Made by a program: the position numbers and the translations under genes. Below the pieces are notes generated by a model. That model did not search any database, was not told the DNA's origin, and saw nothing but the letters and a program-made list of their open reading frames with translations. From positions 62,001 through 126,000 of the forward strand of contig NZ_JBBYXK010000001.1 of the NCBI RefSeq assembly GCF_039655875.1: a stretch of 64,000 bases of DNA. Direction: 5' to 3'. This DNA comes from Emcibacter sp. SYSU 3D8. Lineage in GTDB: Bacteria; Pseudomonadota; Alphaproteobacteria; SMXS01. How positions within the stretch are numbered: the stretch's first letter is position 1; the number at the start of each line of letters is the position of its first letter. Positions 8,839 through 17,845 of this stretch are shown here, piece after piece.

Positions 8839-9711
8839 ATGTTCAGAGGTTCGATCACGGCGCTGATCACCCCGTTCAAGGACGGTGAGGTGGATCAGGC
8901 GGCGTTTCAGGCTTTCGTCGAATGGCAGATCGACGAAGGGACGAACGGGCTCGTGCCGGTTGGCACGACCGGCGAGTCTCCGACTCTCAGCCATGACGAG
9001 CACAGGCGGGTCGTGGAGCTGTGCATCGAGGCCGCTGCCGGCCGCGTGCCGGTGATGGCGGGCACGGGCTCCAACAGCACCGACGAGGCGATCGAGCTGA
9101 CGCATCATGCCAAGCAGGCCGGTGCCGATGCCGCTTTGGTGGTGACGCCCTATTACAACAAGCCGACCCAGGAAGGCCTTTACGCGCACTTCAAGGCGAT
9201 CGCCGAGGCGGTCGACATCCCGATCTTCATCTACAACATTCCCGGCCGGTCGGTGGTCAACATGACCGTCGAGACCATGGCGCGGCTCGCCCTGCTGCCC
9301 AACATCATCGGCGTCAAGGATGCCGCCGGCGACCTGACGCGGCCCAGCCTCCAGCGCTGGAAGATCGGGCCTGACTTCATCCAGCTTTGCGGTGACGACG
9401 GCGTCGCGCTCGGTTTCAACGCTCATGGCGGGGTGGGATGCATTTCGGTTGCCGCCAACGTGGCGCCGCGCCTGGTTTCGCAGTTCCAGCACGCCACGCT
9501 GCAGGGCAACTTCGGCCGCGCGCTGGAGCTGCAGGACCAGTTGATGCCGCTGCACAGCGCGCTGTTCGTCGAGACCAGCCCGTCGCCCGTGAAATACGCG
9601 GCCAGCCTGCTCGGCAAGTGCCGGGAGGATGTGCGTCTGCCGCTGGTACAGGTAACCCAGCCCACCCGTGAGATCGTGCGCGCGGCGATGGAACATGCCA
9701 GGCTGCTCTGA
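8839..9711 (+). CDS. dapA: 4-hydroxy-tetrahydrodipicolinate synthase DapA
   Basis: DapA condenses pyruvate with aspartate semialdehyde in lysine and diaminopimelate synthesis. The protein of 290 residues starts [13 protein letters not shown], the classic N-terminus, which fixes the ATG at 8839 rather than the longer open frame from 8602. The substrate motif [10 protein letters not shown], the tyrosine motif [15 protein letters not shown] and [12 protein letters not shown] are present, with the Schiff-base lysine in [10 protein letters not shown]. Its TGA overlaps the smpB ATG by one base, so the two are cotranslated. The 150-base gap before it also holds the promoter of the divergent sulfur cluster. 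Confidence 0.96.
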   Translation: MFRGSITALITPFKDGEVDQAAFQAFVEWQIDEGTNGLVPVGTTGESPTLSHDEHRRVVELCIEAAAGRVPVMAGTGSNSTDEAIELTHHAKQAGADAALVVTPYYNKPTQEGLYAHFKAIAEAVDIPIFIYNIPGRSVVNMTVETMARLALLPNIIGVKDAAGDLTRPSLQRWKIGPDFIQLCGDDGVALGFNAHGGVGCISVAANVAPRLVSQFQHATLQGNFGRALELQDQLMPLHSALFVETSPSPVKYAASLLGKCREDVRLPLVQVTQPTREIVRAAMEHARLL

Positions 9712-10187
9712 TGGCCAAGAAGAAGGAAGAACCGGTTCGCAAGATCGTCGCCGAGAACCGTAAGGCGCGCTTCAACTATTTCATCGAGGAAACGCTGGAG
9801 GCCGGCATCATGCTGCACGGCTCCGAGGTGAAGTCGCTGCGGCTGGGCCAGTCCAACATCGCCGAGTCCTATGCCGAGGCCAAGGACGGCGAGATGTTTC
9901 TGGTGAACGCCTATATCCCCGAATACAACCAGGCCAGCTACATGAACCACGAGACGCGGCGGCCGCGCAAGCTGCTGCTGCGTCGCCGCGAGATCGACAA
10001 GCTGTCCCAGGCGATCCGCCGCAACGGCATGACTGTCGTGCCGCTGAAGCTGTATTTCAACGATCGCGGCATGGCCAAGCTGGAACTGGGCCTGGCCAAG
10101 GGCAAGAACGTGGTCGACAAGCGCGAGACCGAAAAGGCACGCGACTGGCAAAAGCAGAAGGCCCGGCTGCTGCGGGCGAGGGGTTAG
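9711..10187 (+). CDS. smpB: SsrA-binding protein SmpB
   Basis: SmpB binds tmRNA and delivers it to stalled ribosomes for trans-translation. The protein of 158 residues carries the family signatures [18 protein letters not shown] and [20 protein letters not shown], and ends in the basic tail [13 protein letters not shown] that mimics codon-anticodon pairing. It overlaps dapA by one base, the common alphaproteobacterial dapA-smpB arrangement. A hairpin terminator begins at its stop codon. Confidence 0.97.
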   Translation: MAKKKEEPVRKIVAENRKARFNYFIEETLEAGIMLHGSEVKSLRLGQSNIAESYAEAKDGEMFLVNAYIPEYNQASYMNHETRRPRKLLLRRREIDKLSQAIRRNGMTVVPLKLYFNDRGMAKLELGLAKGKNVVDKRETEKARDWQKQKARLLRARG

Positions 10188-10211
10188 GGCAAGCCGGTTG
10201 GTGGCTTGCCC
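10187..10211. terminator. Hairpin between smpB and the convergent lipoprotein gene
   Basis: GGGCAAGCC (10187-10195) pairs perfectly with GGCTTGCCC (10203-10211) around a 7-base loop. It lies exactly between two convergent genes and begins in the smpB stop codon. There is no U tract on the plus strand, so function as an intrinsic terminator is likely but not certain. Confidence 0.6.
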
Positions 10212-10216
10212 CCCGT

Positions 10217-10624
10217 CTAGCGGCAGCGAACGTTGCCGCGGTCCACTTCGTGTCCGATGGCGGCGCCAGCGCCTGCGCCGATGATGGCGCCAAGAGCTTC
10301 CGAACCACCCGGTGCGATGACCGCGCCAAGCGCCGCGCCGCTTACGCCGCCGACGATAAGGCCGGTGGTGCCGTCCGAGCGGCGGCAATAGTAGCGGCCG
10401 TCGCGCCCCCGGTAGAGCCGGTCGTCCCTGGTCAGGCGGCGTTCACGATAGCGGCGCGAGTCCTCGCGGTAATAGGCGCCGGCATCGTAATAGCCGTAAC
10501 GCGGGTCCGGGCGGTTGTAGTCGTAGGCTTCGTAGCTGACATAGGAATCGTGGTGGCCGTCGCCGGCGCAGCCGGCGAGAGCAATGGCGGCCCCAAGGGC
10601 CGCGGCGATTGGCACGATGCGCAT
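10217..10624 (-). CDS. Glycine-zipper 2TM domain lipoprotein
   Basis: The 135-residue protein starts with a lipoprotein signal peptide ending in the lipobox LAGC, with the lipidated cysteine at residue 19. The middle is rich in Tyr, Arg and Asp (about residues 25-80). The end (about 87-125) is a glycine zipper with VGGVSGAALGAVIAPGGS and AIIGAGAGAAIG, the 17-kDa-antigen/Rick_17kDa type of small outer-membrane lipoprotein. The molecular role of this family is not settled, but envelope stability is a common suggestion. It is a single-gene unit convergent with smpB. Confidence 0.8.
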   Translation of the reverse strand: MRIVPIAAALGAAIALAGCAGDGHHDSYVSYEAYDYNRPDPRYGYYDAGAYYREDSRRYRERRLTRDDRLYRGRDGRYYCRRSDGTTGLIVGGVSGAALGAVIAPGGSEALGAIIGAGAGAAIGHEVDRGNVRCR

Positions 10625-10757
10625 GGATGTCTCCCATTCTGGCCTGCAGCCGTCCTGGCCGCGGGTTCATGACGGGAACGATACGGAATTGTCGCCGGTT
10701 CCGGTGGATGGCCGTTTTCTGAATCCGGGCCGGCGAGCGGCCGGTCACCGTTGCTGA

Positions 10758-11267
10758 TTATGGCTGCTTCTGGAGCGGCCGGACCATCATGCTCGCCTCG
10801 GCGCCATAGCCGGCCAGCTGCCGGGTCAGCGCCGGGTCGTCGACGCGTTGAAAGCCGTGCCCACGCCAGAAGGCGGCCGCGTCATAGACCGCGATCAGCG
10901 AGAGGTTCGGGAGACCGGCGGCATGGGCATGAGCGACGAGCGTCCGGACAATCGCCGATCCGGCGCCTGTGCGCCGTGCCCGCCGCAGCAACGCCAGGTC
11001 GTGGATATAATAGGTCGACGCGTCGTCGGGGATGCGCTCGACCAGCACGTTCAGCGATGGCGGGCGCAGATAATACCAGGGATGACTGATGACATAGCCG
11101 GCCGGATCGCCATCCATCTCCAGGATGAAGCAGCCGTCCGGATAGAGCCGCTGTCGTTCGGCAAAGACGAATGCCTGTTCCGGCAGCGCCATATGGATTG
11201 CCGCCGCGATGGCATCGACAGCGGCAATATCGGCCGGGTTCATGGGCCGCCACCGGGCCGGGATCAT
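10758..11267 (-). CDS. GNAT family N-acetyltransferase
   Basis: This 169-residue protein has the GNAT order: a first strand RWRPMNPADIAAVDAI, the central strand YYIHDLALL, the acetyl-CoA loop RARRTGAGSAIVRTLVAHA, and a final AVYDAAAFWRGHGFQRV with the usual FYxxxGF-like end. The substrate is unknown. It stands alone on the minus strand, 133 bases upstream in transcription from the glycine-zipper lipoprotein gene, and could be transcribed with it. Confidence 0.85.
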   Translation of the reverse strand: MIPARWRPMNPADIAAVDAIAAAIHMALPEQAFVFAERQRLYPDGCFILEMDGDPAGYVISHPWYYLRPPSLNVLVERIPDDASTYYIHDLALLRRARRTGAGSAIVRTLVAHAHAAGLPNLSLIAVYDAAAFWRGHGFQRVDDPALTRQLAGYGAEASMMVRPLQKQP

Positions 11268-11366
11268 GTCTCGTTCCTGCTGTGCATGTCTCTCATACCG
11301 TAATTCAGGGTGTAACCGTCAGCGGGGAAATCACGATATAACAGGTCGAATATGAAGAGGTGGTTC

Positions 11367-12041
11367 ATGGCGGATGACGACGGCATCGAGATGTACGGCG
11401 AGATCAAGCAGAAGCTGATCCGCCGCAAACAGGAATGGGCGCGGGACGGCCGCCTGCTGACCGGCAACCAGGCCATGGCGGACCGCACCCAGCGTTTGCC
11501 GCCGGGCCAGCGGCTGACGCAGGACTGGCCGGTGCTGGACCTGGGCATTCAGCCCGACGTGCCGCTCGACAAATGGAAGCTGGTGATCGACGGTCTCGTG
11601 GAAAAGCCTCAGGAATGGAAATGGCAGGACTTCCTCAGCCAGCCGGTGTTCGAGGACGTGTCTGATATCCACTGCGTCACCACATGGTCGCGCTATGACA
11701 ATCATTGGGAAGGCGTCAGCACCGCGCATATTCTGGAGTTGATCCGGCCGAAGGCCGCCGCGCGACATGTGATCATGCATGCCTATGACGGCTATACCAC
11801 CAATGTGACGCTGGAGGCCTTCGCCGCACCCGATGCGCTGCTCGCCCACCGCTGGGAGGGCAAGCCGATCTCACGCCAGCATGGCGGCCCGGTGCGTCTG
11901 GTGATCCCGCAATATTATTTCTGGAAGTCGCCCAAATGGATCAGGCGCATCGAGATCTCGGCGCGGGACAAGCCGGGCTTCTGGGAGGAGCGTGGCTATA
12001 ACAACGAGGGCGATCCGTGGAAGGAAGAGCGGTATTCGTGA
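11367..12041 (+). CDS. Sulfite-oxidase-like molybdopterin oxidoreductase
   Basis: The protein of 224 residues belongs to the oxidoreductase molybdopterin-binding (sulfite oxidase/MsrP catalytic) superfamily. The probable Mo-ligand cysteine is in DVSDIHCVTTWSRYDN, and GGPVRLVIPQYYFWKSPKWI is the conserved pterin-contact end. No signal peptide or heme domain is seen, so it is a short, probably cytoplasmic member of unknown electron acceptor. GAAGAGG at 11354-11360 lies 6 bases before the ATG at 11367, so that start is preferred over the ATG at 11352 that overlaps the ribosome binding site. Its true substrate is not known. Confidence 0.85.
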   Translation: MADDDGIEMYGEIKQKLIRRKQEWARDGRLLTGNQAMADRTQRLPPGQRLTQDWPVLDLGIQPDVPLDKWKLVIDGLVEKPQEWKWQDFLSQPVFEDVSDIHCVTTWSRYDNHWEGVSTAHILELIRPKAAARHVIMHAYDGYTTNVTLEAFAAPDALLAHRWEGKPISRQHGGPVRLVIPQYYFWKSPKWIRRIEISARDKPGFWEERGYNNEGDPWKEERYS

Positions 12042-12045
12042 GGGC

Positions 12046-12693
12046 TCAGGCCTGGGCGAAGTCCCTGGCCGCCGTCATGACATCAACGAACATCGCCTCG
12101 GTCAGCCGGCCCGTATTGGTATTGTAGCGGCTGCAATGATAGCTGTCGAACAGCCGCAGGCCGCCGGGCAGCAGGTGCGGCGTGCCGTGGCCGAACGGAT
12201 AATCCTTCATCCTCCCGCCGAACGATCGCACCACGCTTTCATGGGCGATGCGGCCCAGGGCGACAAGTGCACGGGCCGTAGGCACCGCGTCGATCTGGCC
12301 GGTCAGGAACGGGCGGCAGGCTTTGATTTCGTCGGGCTGTGGCTTGTTGGCGGGGGGCAGGCAGCGCACCGCGTTGGTGATCAGGCAGTCTTCGAGCATC
12401 AGCCCGTCTTGCGGGTCGGCCCGGTATTCGCCCTTTGCAAGCCCCAGTGCGATCAGCGTCCCATAGAGCAGATCGCCGGCATAATCGCCGGTGAACGGAC
12501 GACCGGTGCGATTGGCCCCGTTGAGGCCGGGCGCCAGTCCGACAATGACCAGCCGTGCCGCCGGGTCGCCGAACGACGGGACCGGGGCATTGAACCAGTC
12601 GGGGTGCTGTTCACGAAGCGACAGGCGCAGGTCGACCAGCCTGGGACAAATCGGACAATCCCTGGATGGGCTGGCGGCTGCGCCTGTCGACAT
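12046..12693 (-). CDS. Uracil-DNA glycosylase, family 5 (UdgB type)
   Basis: This enzyme removes uracil and other deaminated bases from DNA. The protein of 215 residues has the first active-site motif GLAPGLNGANRTGRPFTGD and the second motif HCSRYNTNTGRLT, both of the UdgB (family 5) pattern. Cysteines in CPICPRL near the N-terminus, plus later ones in LEDC and AVRC, fit the 4Fe-4S cluster of this family. It is convergent with the sulfite-oxidase-like gene, with 4 bases between them. It starts 22 bases after the stop of the NYN-domain gene on the same strand, so the two may form an operon. Confidence 0.92.
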   Translation of the reverse strand: MSTGAAASPSRDCPICPRLVDLRLSLREQHPDWFNAPVPSFGDPAARLVIVGLAPGLNGANRTGRPFTGDYAGDLLYGTLIALGLAKGEYRADPQDGLMLEDCLITNAVRCLPPANKPQPDEIKACRPFLTGQIDAVPTARALVALGRIAHESVVRSFGGRMKDYPFGHGTPHLLPGGLRLFDSYHCSRYNTNTGRLTEAMFVDVMTAARDFAQA

Positions 12694-12715
12694 GTGATTG
12701 AAGCCGAGCTTACGC

Positions 12716-13336
12716 TCAGGCGTTCACGTCTTCTGCCTCCGCCGGAGCGGTCGGGGCGGCGGCATGCTCGCGGGCGGCGCGGTTGGCCTGCGACTGGGCG
12801 CGGGCTGCGGGATCGCGCGCGATCACCGGCGCCAGATCGGCCAGCTCGATGAAGCTGTCGGCCTGACGGCGCAGTTCGTCGGCAACCATGGCCGGCTGGG
12901 TCTGCAGGGTGCTGACGACCGAGACGCGCTTGCCGCGGCGCTGCACGGCCTCGATCAGGCGGCGGAAGTCACCGTCACCCGAGAACAGCACGATGTGATC
13001 AATGTGCTCGGACAGGCTCATGATGTCCACCGCAATCTCGATGTCCATGTTGCCCTTGATCTTACGGCGACCGGTGGAGTCGATGTATTCCTTGGCGGGT
13101 TTGGTGACGACGGTGAAGCCGTTGTAGTCGAGCCAGTCGACCAGCGGCCGCAGCGGCGAGAAGTCCTGGTCTTCGAGGATCGCGGTGTAATAGAGCGCCC
13201 GCACAAGGTGCCCCTTGCTTGAGAACTCGTTGAGCAACGCCCGGTAGTCGATGTCGAAGCCCAGGGTTCGCGCGGCGGCGAACAGGTTCGAGCCATCGAC
13301 GAACAGAGCAATACGTTCGTTCGGATAGAAGATCAT
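12716..13336 (-). CDS. NYN-domain (LabA/DUF88) protein, probable ribonuclease fold
   Basis: NYN proteins share a PIN-like nuclease fold and are linked to RNA metabolism. The 206-residue protein begins NERIALFVDGSNLF, holding the first acidic residue. IKGNMDIEIAVDIM and IVLFSGDGDFRRLIEAV supply the other acidic residues of the metal site. The C-terminal 40 residues are a low-complexity Ala/Pro-rich tail. The ATG at 13336 is chosen because CAGGAG sits 11 bases upstream and the 33 extra residues of the longer frame (from 13435) match nothing in the family. It is divergent from folK. Confidence 0.88.
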   Translation of the reverse strand: MIFYPNERIALFVDGSNLFAAARTLGFDIDYRALLNEFSSKGHLVRALYYTAILEDQDFSPLRPLVDWLDYNGFTVVTKPAKEYIDSTGRRKIKGNMDIEIAVDIMSLSEHIDHIVLFSGDGDFRRLIEAVQRRGKRVSVVSTLQTQPAMVADELRRQADSFIELADLAPVIARDPAARAQSQANRAAREHAAAPTAPAEAEDVNA

Positions 13337-13494
13337 GATAAATGCCACTCCTGGAAATAATGCGTCTTTTGGCTGATGCGTGGTACGCGTCGAAAACCTG
13401 GCTAGGGTTTCCCAAGCGAAAATATGCGTCTGCACCGGGCAAGGGAAGTGTAATTTTGACAGTAGGTGGTCGGTATCAAGCGATTGTGACAGGT

Positions 13495-13995
13495 ATGAGC
13501 AGTCCTATCTATGTCGCCCTCGGCGCCAATCTTCCCTCGCATCACGGCGCTCCGGCGGCCACGTTGGAGGCCGCTCTCGCTGCCATCGGGCGTGCGGGCG
13601 TGACGGTTGTGAAACGCTCTCCCTGGTACGAAACCGTACCGGAACCGCGGTCCGACCAGCCGAATTACGTCAACGGCGTCGCCCAGGTGCGCACCGATCT
13701 GGCGCCCGCCGACCTGCTCGCCCTGTTGCACCGGGTCGAAGCGGATTTTGGACGGGTCCGCGTCGACCGCAATGAGGCCCGGCTGATCGACCTGGACCTC
13801 ATCGATTACGGTGGATTGGTGATCGCCCCGGATGGCGAAGGCCTGACACTGCCCCATCCGCGCGCCCATTGCCGGCGATTCGTTCTTGTGCCGTTGCGGG
13901 ATGTCGCCCCTGATTGGCGGCATCCGGAGACCGGCAGGAGCATCGATGCGCTCATAGGTGACCTGCCCGATCCGTATGGCGTCACACGGTTGTAA
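13495..13995 (+). CDS. folK: 2-amino-4-hydroxy-6-hydroxymethyldihydropteridine pyrophosphokinase FolK
   Basis: FolK (HPPK) transfers pyrophosphate from ATP to 6-hydroxymethyl-7,8-dihydropterin in folate synthesis. The protein of 166 residues starts SSPIYVALGANLP and has the ATP/Mg region RNEARLIDLDLIDYGG and the closing LPHPRAHCRRFVLVPL. The ATG at 13495 fits the family length. The longer frame from 13342 adds 51 residues that overlap the divergent promoter region. It heads the block folK-rpoZ-rsh-pdxJ-acpS-lepB-rnc-era-recO. Confidence 0.94.
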   Translation: MSSPIYVALGANLPSHHGAPAATLEAALAAIGRAGVTVVKRSPWYETVPEPRSDQPNYVNGVAQVRTDLAPADLLALLHRVEADFGRVRVDRNEARLIDLDLIDYGGLVIAPDGEGLTLPHPRAHCRRFVLVPLRDVAPDWRHPETGRSIDALIGDLPDPYGVTRL

Positions 13996-14067
13996 ATGTT
14001 GCTTTTGACCCATTATGTCCCTATGTAACGGTCCTTCGTCCCGGCAGTTGTTACCAGGAGTGGCTTT

Positions 14068-14484
14068 ATGGCCCGCGTTACCGTTGAAGATTGCGTTGAG
14101 AAGGTTCCAAGCCGCTTCGAGCTCGTTCTGCTCGCGGCCCAGCGCGCCCGTGAAATTTCGTCCGGCGCCCCGCTGACCATCGAGCGCGACAATGACAAGG
14201 ACCCGGTCGTGGCACTGCGCGAGATTGCCGATGGCACCATCACGCCGGACGAACTGCGCGAGGCGCGTATCCGCACCATGCAACGCTATGTCGAGCGTGA
14301 CGAGCCTGAAGAAGACGAGTTGAGCCGGGAATTTGCCGGACGTCAGCTTTCGGCCGTGCATGAAGAACTGTCTGCCGACAACCTGAACAAGGTGTTCTCC
14401 GACATCGTCGTCGACGAGGTCGAGCAGGAGATGAACATCGACGGCGCTGACGAACTGAATGCGGACGGAGACGAAGACCTGTAA
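14068..14484 (+). CDS. rpoZ: RNA polymerase omega subunit RpoZ
   Basis: Omega helps assemble the beta-prime subunit into RNA polymerase and takes part in ppGpp binding. The N-terminal 60 residues carry the conserved [12 protein letters not shown] and [14 protein letters not shown]-type helix (here [17 protein letters not shown]). The 138-residue length and acidic C-terminal extension (about residues 75-138) are usual in Alphaproteobacteria. It lies 39 bases before the (p)ppGpp synthetase gene, the widespread rpoZ-spoT pairing. TTACCAGGAG gives a good ribosome site. Confidence 0.95.
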   Translation: MARVTVEDCVEKVPSRFELVLLAAQRAREISSGAPLTIERDNDKDPVVALREIADGTITPDELREARIRTMQRYVERDEPEEDELSREFAGRQLSAVHEELSADNLNKVFSDIVVDEVEQEMNIDGADELNADGDEDL

Positions 14485-14523
14485 TATCCGGCGTACCGAC
14501 CGGACACTGCTGAAAGCAACGGC

Positions 14524-16656
14524 ATGATCCGGCAGTACGAGCTTGTCGAGCGCGTCCGCGCGTACGACCCCAATGTAGATGAAAAGCTGCTGGACCGTGC
14601 CTATGTGTTCTCGATGAGGGCACACGGCGCGCAAAAACGCGCGTCCGGCGATCCCTATTTCCTCCATCCGCTTGAAGTGGCCGGCATTCTGACCGACATG
14701 CGGCTCGATGACGCGACCATCGTCACCGGCCTGCTGCACGACACGCTTGAGGACACGGTCGCCACCTATGAAGAGGTGGAATCCCTGTTCGGGGTGGAGG
14801 TCGCGCAACTGGTGGACGGCGTCACCAAGCTGTCGAAGCTGGAGTTGTCCTCGGAGGACGCCAAGCAGGCCGAGAACTTCCGCAAATTCGTACTGGCGAT
14901 GTCGAAGGACATCCGGGTGCTGCTGGTCAAGCTGGCGGACCGGCTGCACAACATGCGGACGCTTCATTTCATCAAGAACGTGGACAAGCGGCGCCGCATC
15001 GCCCTGGAGACCGTCGAGATCTATGCGCCGCTTGCCGAGCGCATCGGCATGCAGGCCATGAAGACCGAGCTGGAGGACCTGGCGTTCCTCTACCTCAATC
15101 CGGATGCACGCGAATCCATCGTTGCCCGTCTCAACTTCCTTACCGAGAAGGCCGGCAACATCCAGGGACGCGTCACCCACGAGCTTGAGGCGCGGCTGAA
15201 GCAGGCCGGTCTCGAGGCCGAGGTGTTCGGCCGGCAGAAGCAGCCCTATTCCATCTGGCGCAAGATGCAGCGCGACAACGTCAGCTTCGAGCAGCTTTCC
15301 GACGTGATGGCGTTCCGCGTCATCGTCGAGGACGAAGACGCGTGCTACCGGGCCTTGGGCGCGGCGCACAGCGATTGGCGCGTGGTGCCAGGCCGGTTCA
15401 AGGACTACATCTCGAATCCCAAGCCGAACAATTACCGCTCGCTGCACACGACCGTTCTGGGGCCCGAGCGCCAGCGCATCGAAATCCAGATCCGTACGCG
15501 CGACATGCACGCCATCGCCACCTACGGCGTCGCGGCGCACTGGCGTTACAAGCAGGACGTCCAGAAACTCGATGGCAGCCAGTTCGGGTGGCTGCGGCAC
15601 ATGATCGAGATGCTCGAGAATGCCGAAAGCCCCGAGGAGTTTCTCGAGCACACCAAGATCGACCTCTACAGCGACCAGGTGTTCTGCTTCACGCCCAAGG
15701 GCGACCTCATCACCCTGCCGCATGGCGCCACGCCGATCGACTTCGCCTACATGGTGCATACCGACGTGGGCCATACCTGCGTCGGCGCCAAGGTCAACGG
15801 CACCATGGTGCCGCTGTCGACCGAACTCACCAATGGCGATCAGGTGGAAATCGTGCGCTCCAAGGCGCAGACACCGTCGCCATCGTGGGAAGGCATTGTT
15901 GCGTCGGGGCGCGCCCGCGCCGCGATCCGCCGGTTTCTGCGCTCGCAGGGCCGCGACGAGTATTTCGAGCTGGGGCAGAAGCTCGTCGAACGCGCCTTCA
16001 TCCGCGCGGGCTACAATCTGCAGGACCAGACGCTGGAGCCTGCCTCGCGGGCGCTGGGCCATAAGTCGGTCGATGACCTGCTGATCGAAGTGGGGCGCGG
16101 CAACGTCACCGTGCGACAGGTGCTCGAGGCCGAATTTCCCGGCGAGAAGAACAGGCGCGAGCGCCGCCGCATGGCTGGCGATCCGTTGCCGGGCGATGGC
16201 CCGCAGGCGATCCCGGTCAGCGGCGCCAATCCGGGCGTTGCCATGCAACTCGGCACCTGCTGCCATCCGGTGCCGGGCGACCGCATCGTCGGTGTGGTGA
16301 CGCCGGGCAAGGGCGTGGTCGTCCACACCATCGACTGTGAGTCGCTGGGCACCGCGACGGAGGATCCGGACGCCTGGTTGAATCTCGCATGGGAAGCCGA
16401 TGCGGCACGCCACGGCTATCACCTGTCGTCGATCGAGGTGAGGTCGCAGAACGAACCCGGCGCGCTGGGCAAGATTTCCACCCTGATCGGCAAGAATCAC
16501 GGCAACATCACCAACCTGAAGCTCACTGAGCGCACCATGAAGGCGTACACGATGCTGATCGATCTGGAGGTTCAGGACGTCAAGCACCTGACCGAGATCA
16601 TCGCGGCGCTGCGCACGCTGACTGTAGTGGACACCGTCGAGCGGGTGCGGAGCTAG
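14524..16656 (+). CDS. rsh: Bifunctional (p)ppGpp synthetase/hydrolase (Rsh)
   Basis: This single RelA/SpoT homologue makes and degrades the alarmone (p)ppGpp. The 710 residues show an HD hydrolase domain (GLLHDTLEDT, near residue 80), a synthetase domain with PNNYRSLHTTVLGP and IEIQIRTRDMH (about 240-340), a TGS domain with TLPHGATPIDFAYMVHTDVG (about 400), a zinc-finger-like conserved CCHPVPGD region (about 580) and a C-terminal ACT domain starting near 640. The intact HD histidine-aspartate pair implies active hydrolysis. The gene is immediately followed by pdxJ. Confidence 0.96.
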   Translation: MIRQYELVERVRAYDPNVDEKLLDRAYVFSMRAHGAQKRASGDPYFLHPLEVAGILTDMRLDDATIVTGLLHDTLEDTVATYEEVESLFGVEVAQLVDGVTKLSKLELSSEDAKQAENFRKFVLAMSKDIRVLLVKLADRLHNMRTLHFIKNVDKRRRIALETVEIYAPLAERIGMQAMKTELEDLAFLYLNPDARESIVARLNFLTEKAGNIQGRVTHELEARLKQAGLEAEVFGRQKQPYSIWRKMQRDNVSFEQLSDVMAFRVIVEDEDACYRALGAAHSDWRVVPGRFKDYISNPKPNNYRSLHTTVLGPERQRIEIQIRTRDMHAIATYGVAAHWRYKQDVQKLDGSQFGWLRHMIEMLENAESPEEFLEHTKIDLYSDQVFCFTPKGDLITLPHGATPIDFAYMVHTDVGHTCVGAKVNGTMVPLSTELTNGDQVEIVRSKAQTPSPSWEGIVASGRARAAIRRFLRSQGRDEYFELGQKLVERAFIRAGYNLQDQTLEPASRALGHKSVDDLLIEVGRGNVTVRQVLEAEFPGEKNRRERRRMAGDPLPGDGPQAIPVSGANPGVAMQLGTCCHPVPGDRIVGVVTPGKGVVVHTIDCESLGTATEDPDAWLNLAWEADAARHGYHLSSIEVRSQNEPGALGKISTLIGKNHGNITNLKLTERTMKAYTMLIDLEVQDVKHLTEIIAALRTLTVVDTVERVRS

Positions 16657-16658
16657 AC

Positions 16659-17396
16659 GTGGTCGAACATATCAGGCTGGGCGTGAACGTGGATCATGTG
16701 GCAACCCTGCGCAACGCGCGCGGCGGCATCCACCCGGATCCGGTCGAGGCGGCACGCCTTGCGGCCAGGGCGGGCGCCGACGGCGTAACCGCGCATCTTC
16801 GTGAGGATCGCCGGCACATACGCGATGCCGACATGCGGCTGCTCAAGGATGTGGGCCTGCCCCTCAACTTCGAGATGGCGCCGACCGACGAAATGTTCGG
16901 CATCGCGTCGGAAATCCTCCCGCAGGCCTGCTGCCTGGTGCCGGAGAAGCGTCAGGAACTGACGACCGAAGGTGGCCTGGCGGTTCATGCCGGGATGAAC
17001 CATCTCAAGGCCTATGTGGCGAGGCTGCAGGATCAGGGCATCCGCGTGTCCTTGTTCATCGATCCGGAATCCCGCGAGGTCGAGGCGGCCCGCATGGTCG
17101 GCGCCGACATCGTGGAACTGCATGCGGGACCGTATACCAAGGCGACCGGCGCCGAACGTCAGCGTGAGCTTGCGCGCATCCAGCAGGCCGCGGCGCTGGC
17201 GCTGCGCCTCGGGCTGGAGTGTCACGCGGGCCACGGCCTCAATTTCGAAACCGTCGAGGCGGTGTCGGCGATTCCCAACGTGGTCGAGCTCAACATCGGC
17301 CATTTCATTATTGGCGAGGCGATCTTTCAGGGGCTGGAGCCGGTGATCCGGCAGATGCGGTCGCTGATGGACGCCGGACGGCGGAGCATCCGATGA
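16659..17396 (+). CDS. pdxJ: Pyridoxine 5'-phosphate synthase PdxJ
   Basis: PdxJ closes the pyridoxine ring from 1-deoxyxylulose 5-phosphate and 3-amino-2-oxopropyl phosphate, the last step of the DXP-dependent vitamin B6 route. The protein of 245 residues begins [18 protein letters not shown], a strong signature, and has [11 protein letters not shown] and GHGLNFETV. The GTG at 16659, two bases after the rsh stop, is the only start that keeps the conserved N-terminus. Its TGA overlaps the acpS start in ATGA. Confidence 0.96.
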   Translation: MVEHIRLGVNVDHVATLRNARGGIHPDPVEAARLAARAGADGVTAHLREDRRHIRDADMRLLKDVGLPLNFEMAPTDEMFGIASEILPQACCLVPEKRQELTTEGGLAVHAGMNHLKAYVARLQDQGIRVSLFIDPESREVEAARMVGADIVELHAGPYTKATGAERQRELARIQQAAALALRLGLECHAGHGLNFETVEAVSAIPNVVELNIGHFIIGEAIFQGLEPVIRQMRSLMDAGRRSIR

Positions 17397-17815
17397 TCGT
17401 TCTCGGCCTGGGCAACGACCTTATCGATATCCGGCGGGTGGAAAAGTCGCTGCAGCGCTTTGGCCAGCGCTTCGTCGAGCGCGTGTTCACCGAGGTCGAA
17501 CAGAAGAAATCCGATGGCCGCATGAACCGGGCCGCCAGCTACGCGAAGCGCTTCGCTGCCAAGGAGGCTTGTTCCAAGGCGCTGGGCACGGGCATCAGAC
17601 GCGGCGTTCACTGGCGCACCATGGGCGTGGTAAACCTGCCGTCGGGCCGGCCCACCATGGAGTTGACCGGCGGCGCCAGGACGCGGCTGGAGCAGATGAC
17701 GCCGCCCGGCATGGTGGCGCAGGTGCATCTGACGATCACCGATGATTTTCCGCTGGCCCAGGCCATCGTCCTGATCACCGCAGTGCCGGCCGAATACGCC
17801 GCGCTGTTGAAATAA
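17393..17815 (+). CDS. acpS: Holo-[acyl-carrier-protein] synthase AcpS
   Basis: AcpS transfers the 4'-phosphopantetheine arm from CoA to acyl carrier protein. The 140-residue protein carries [16 protein letters not shown], with the Mg-binding aspartate, and the second motif [18 protein letters not shown] with its glutamate. The ATG at 17393 overlaps the pdxJ stop, the normal pdxJ-acpS linkage. A long open frame from 17219 in the same phase is only the shadow of pdxJ. The signal peptidase gene follows after 30 bases. Confidence 0.95.
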   Translation: MIVLGLGNDLIDIRRVEKSLQRFGQRFVERVFTEVEQKKSDGRMNRAASYAKRFAAKEACSKALGTGIRRGVHWRTMGVVNLPSGRPTMELTGGARTRLEQMTPPGMVAQVHLTITDDFPLAQAIVLITAVPAEYAALLK

Positions 17816-17845
17816 TCCGTACCTACCATCCACGAGAAGGCCAGC

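Noticed and set aside
13402-16587. A 1,061-codon open frame on the minus strand opposite folK, rpoZ and rsh
   Set aside because: It is the antisense shadow of conserved genes in high-G+C DNA, with low-complexity Arg/His/Gln-rich text and no family features.
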